DNA from: Pterobdella sp. o SKG-2022
Lineage: Eukaryota; Annelida; Clitellata; Hirudinida; Piscicolidae
NCBI GenBank assembly: GCA_964035795.1
Contig: OZ038323.1
Coordinates: 809,456 to 873,455 of the forward strand
Length of the DNA stretch: 64,000 bases
Direction: 5' to 3'
The translations under genes were made by a program, and so were the position numbers. This document shows, piece by piece, positions 61,365 through 64,000 of the stretch (positions within the stretch are counted from its first letter, which is position 1; every line of letters starts with the position of its first letter). Below the pieces are notes generated by a model, which searched no databases, was not told the origin of the DNA, and saw only the letters and a program-made list of their open reading frames with translations.

Positions 61365-64000
61365 ATGTTGCCGAAAAGAGAAAAGATTGCTCAAATGAGC
61401 GCGGAAGTAAAAGACTCGAACCCTTACAGGTAAATATCTGGATTACTCTGTTTATTATATTCAGCTTTAAAAATTTTTCTGCCGCGGGGTTTTAGATATT
61501 ATTAGGGTTGTTGGAAGTTATAACAGCTAAAAAAAATTTTTTACATTTCTAAGTAAATAAAAAATTTTCTGCCATAAATTTTTTATAGAAAATTGTTGAA
61601 TTTTTACAGAAATTTTCACTTTCATCAAAATTTATTATACATGGTGTATAAATCTTTCTTAAAGTTGACTAAAAAAGCTTTCAATATTGAAAAATATGAG
61701 TTTTCTAAAGTTTTGATTAAGGCATTAAAAAACAAAAATACTAACTGTAGTTTATTTTAAGTAGTGAAATATTCACCTTTGTGATAATCTTTTTATGTTG
61801 AAGTTTCATGATGAATAAGTTTCACACTACCTCAAATGTTGAATCAGTCGCTTGATGGCTCTGGAAAAGATGGGCATCGTCAAAAACTACCAGGTGAATC
61901 ACTATTTAAAGCAAACTTATTCATATCATTTTTTTCCACCAATAAATATGTGTTTTGTGGAGTTGTTATTTTATGATTTCATACCAATACCATTCATGTT
62001 CAGGATATTCGAAATTATGCAGTGGCAGTGGTGGGTGTTGGAGGGGTGGGTAGTGTGGCATGTGAGATGCTCACTCGAGTCGGCATTGGAAAGGTGAGTA
62101 ATGATCCATGCACTTTTTGCATTTCTGCTTGCAATCCATGATGAGTCAGCCATTATAAATTCTGACTTGATCAAATAAACTCAACATACCCAGTTGTTGA
62201 TGTTTGATTATGACACTGTGGAAATGGCAAACATGAATAGACTCTTCTTCCAGCCACACCAGGCAGGCTCAGCCAAAGTGCATGCGGCCATTAACACACT
62301 TGAGTTTGTTTGCATTTGTCTATGTATCATCATCCCCATCATCATCCTCATCACCATCAGCATGGAATAAAAGAATATTTTCACTCAATCATGGTAATGT
62401 TTTGATTGTTTACTTTCATATATAGTAATTATGTAATGTTATTTTCATGAAGGAATATAAACCCTGATGTGACATTTGAGGGACACAACTACAACATCAC
62501 CCTGTCTGATCATTATGACCACTTCATGCACACACTCAAGTAAGTGTCTGGTCATCATGCAGTCATGTTTGTCTGAGTCATTAGGTTTCCAAAATTTCAA
62601 AGCTTTAGGGCTTGCCATTGCTCAACATTTTATATACACATATGCATTGCTATGCAAAAACTTGATAATGCTTGAACAACTAAACTAGCCTGATAAAAAA
62701 ATCATTTTAATCAAAGACTTATTGAAGTAGCTTGTATACTTGATAATGTGAGCTCAACTTACCAAAAGCTTTGTATTTCTCAGTTCATAAGTGTTTGGTT
62801 TGAATTTTTTAGAGACATTTTATGTATTTTTTTTTAAATATTTTTTAACAAAAAACATCAAATAAGAGGAATTTTTAATACATTTATTGAGAATCGGAAG
62901 CTATAATTTTCGATAAGTTTAGTCCCCTTCGGTCATTACTCCATTCAAATTTTTTCTAAACTTATCAAAAATTATAGTTTTTGATTGTCAATAAATGTAT
63001 TAAAAATTCCTTTTAATTGTCGTTTTTTTGATTTGAATCATTGAAAAAGCTTTTATGGGGGGCACCTCAGTAAAGAATGTTCCATTTGTGGACCCTTGGA
63101 AGCTTTTAATGCATTTCTCTGACATGCTAAGCAGACCTCCAAAGTACATTTTTCAAGAACATTGGGTATGTTGTCAATAAGGGATGTGAGGCATAACCAC
63201 GCCTCATTGCTTTTGCAACTTTTTTTGCTACCAAAGTTTTATATCAAGATTTTTATTGGTTGTTTAGAAAATGGTAGGTTCTCTCTGTTTTCGCACATAA
63301 TCTTCAGTTTTTCACTTTACTTTTTCTGCTTCTCTGCATCAGATCTTTCTATTGGGTGATGAGGGAGGTGATTGATGAGAGATTCAACTTGTGTAGTTTT
63401 TGAGGGGTTCAGTTTTGTTCCCCTTCCTGATTGTCATCAGATCTTTTCATCTGACACTGCAGTCTAGTTGTAGTTTTGAGGTAGGTCCTTCAGCATAGAA
63501 CTCTCTTGTTGTTTAAAATATCAACTGTTTTTTAAGAAATACGTGAGCGTTGCAGTATGATAATACCACAATACCTCGTGCTTCATTCAGGGCTCATGTT
63601 CTAATATCAAGAGTCTGCAAGTTATATGAAACCAGTTGTTTTAATATTTCTTTTTTTCATTCATTATTTTTTTATTGTCAATAATATTCATTTAAATTGA
63701 TAAATACGTTGAACACACCCAGGGAAGGAGGTTTGGAGGGAAGAAAGGTAGATCTGGTGCTCAGTTGTGTTGACAACTTCGAGGCCCGCATGACCATCAA
63801 TGCTGTGAGGCTCTTGTTTGCAACCATCTCTTAATAATTATATGCAGTTGGTGTTTTTTCTGGGTACCATGTAATTATTTGCTCCACAGAAGACGTCAAA
63901 AGTGAACCTCACTGTAATGGGTCCTTCATCATTTCATCAACTTCACACTTCCAAAGTTATTATAGAAAAGCATGGGACTCTGTTGTTTATGGTTTATTTT
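61365..64000 (+). CDS. UBA5: UBA5, E1 activating enzyme for UFM1 (3' end outside window)
   Basis: Six exons in phase are visible: 61365-61429, 61848-61893, 62004-62093, 62194-62303, 62453-62539 and 63723-63804, covering the first 160 residues. They read [20 protein letters not shown], then [19 protein letters not shown] (nucleotide-binding loop GVGGVGS), [53 protein letters not shown] and [22 protein letters not shown]5 adenylates UFM1 and forms a thioester with it for ufmylation, largely at the ER. The catalytic cysteine and UFC1-binding tail lie beyond 64000. The ATG at 61365 is the first in frame in this exon; an upstream exon cannot be excluded. The last intron visible here starts at 63805. 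Confidence 0.93.
62868..63011. repeat. MITE-like foldback in UBA5 intron 5
   Basis: Arms of about 55-60 bp at 62868-62931 and 62957-63011 are imperfect reverse complements (GGAATTTTTAATACATTTAT, then TGA... versus TCAATAAATGTATTAAAAATTCC in two parts). They include GATAAGTTTAG / CTAAACTTATC close to a 25-bp loop. No transposase is present. Confidence 0.85.

Overview
The window is eukaryotic nuclear DNA from an animal, not bacterial or viral. Its genes are split by many short GT-AG introns, the base composition is AT-rich, and the gene set is that of a ciliated bilaterian (Rho GTPase, Frizzled, dynein-arm assembly and docking factors, RNA exosome, CCR4-NOT). Retrotransposon remnants and trinucleotide-tailed repeats would suit a spiralian such as an annelid or mollusc, but that is inference. 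All gene models were spliced by hand from homology, phase continuity and splice-site consensus.

Layout. 1-601 (+): last three exons of an unrecognised gene. 1106-1610 (-): CFAP68-like microtubule inner protein. 2136-2938 (-): Rho1/RhoA, divergent from WDHD1/AND-1/Ctf4 (3756-8612, +, 23 exons). 9081-17038 (+): a ~2607-residue protein with N-terminal ankyrin repeats, a huge charged low-complexity centre and a C-terminal death-like domain. 17478-35624 (-): one dihydrofolate reductase gene of seven exons. Its intron 1 holds a ~14.1 kb minisatellite of 23/24-bp units, and its intron 5 holds an internally deleted LINE. 37544-39214 (-): intronless Frizzled of the 1/2/7 class, divergent from CFAP300 (39457-41953, +). 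42284-45321 (-): EXOSC7/RRP42. 46.1-49.3 kb: retroelement-rich spacer with a probably nested LINE. 49560-54399 (+): kynurenine aminotransferase. 54812-57104 (+): CNOT9. 57449-61153 (+): outer-dynein-arm docking coiled-coil protein (ODAD1/CCDC63 family). 61365 to the edge (+): UBA5, 3' end outside.

The genes are housekeeping and ciliary genes with no shared pathway, although three (CFAP68, CFAP300, ODAD1-like) serve motile cilia. The most unusual items are: the DHFR locus (giant tandem array in intron 1, a ~58-residue insertion in the enzyme, an altered folate-binding Arg position, and an array that in the DHFR-sense strand carries hundreds of UGCAUG motifs); the ankyrin/death-domain giant; and a donor-site bias in which roughly 40 of about 89 modelled introns begin GTT.
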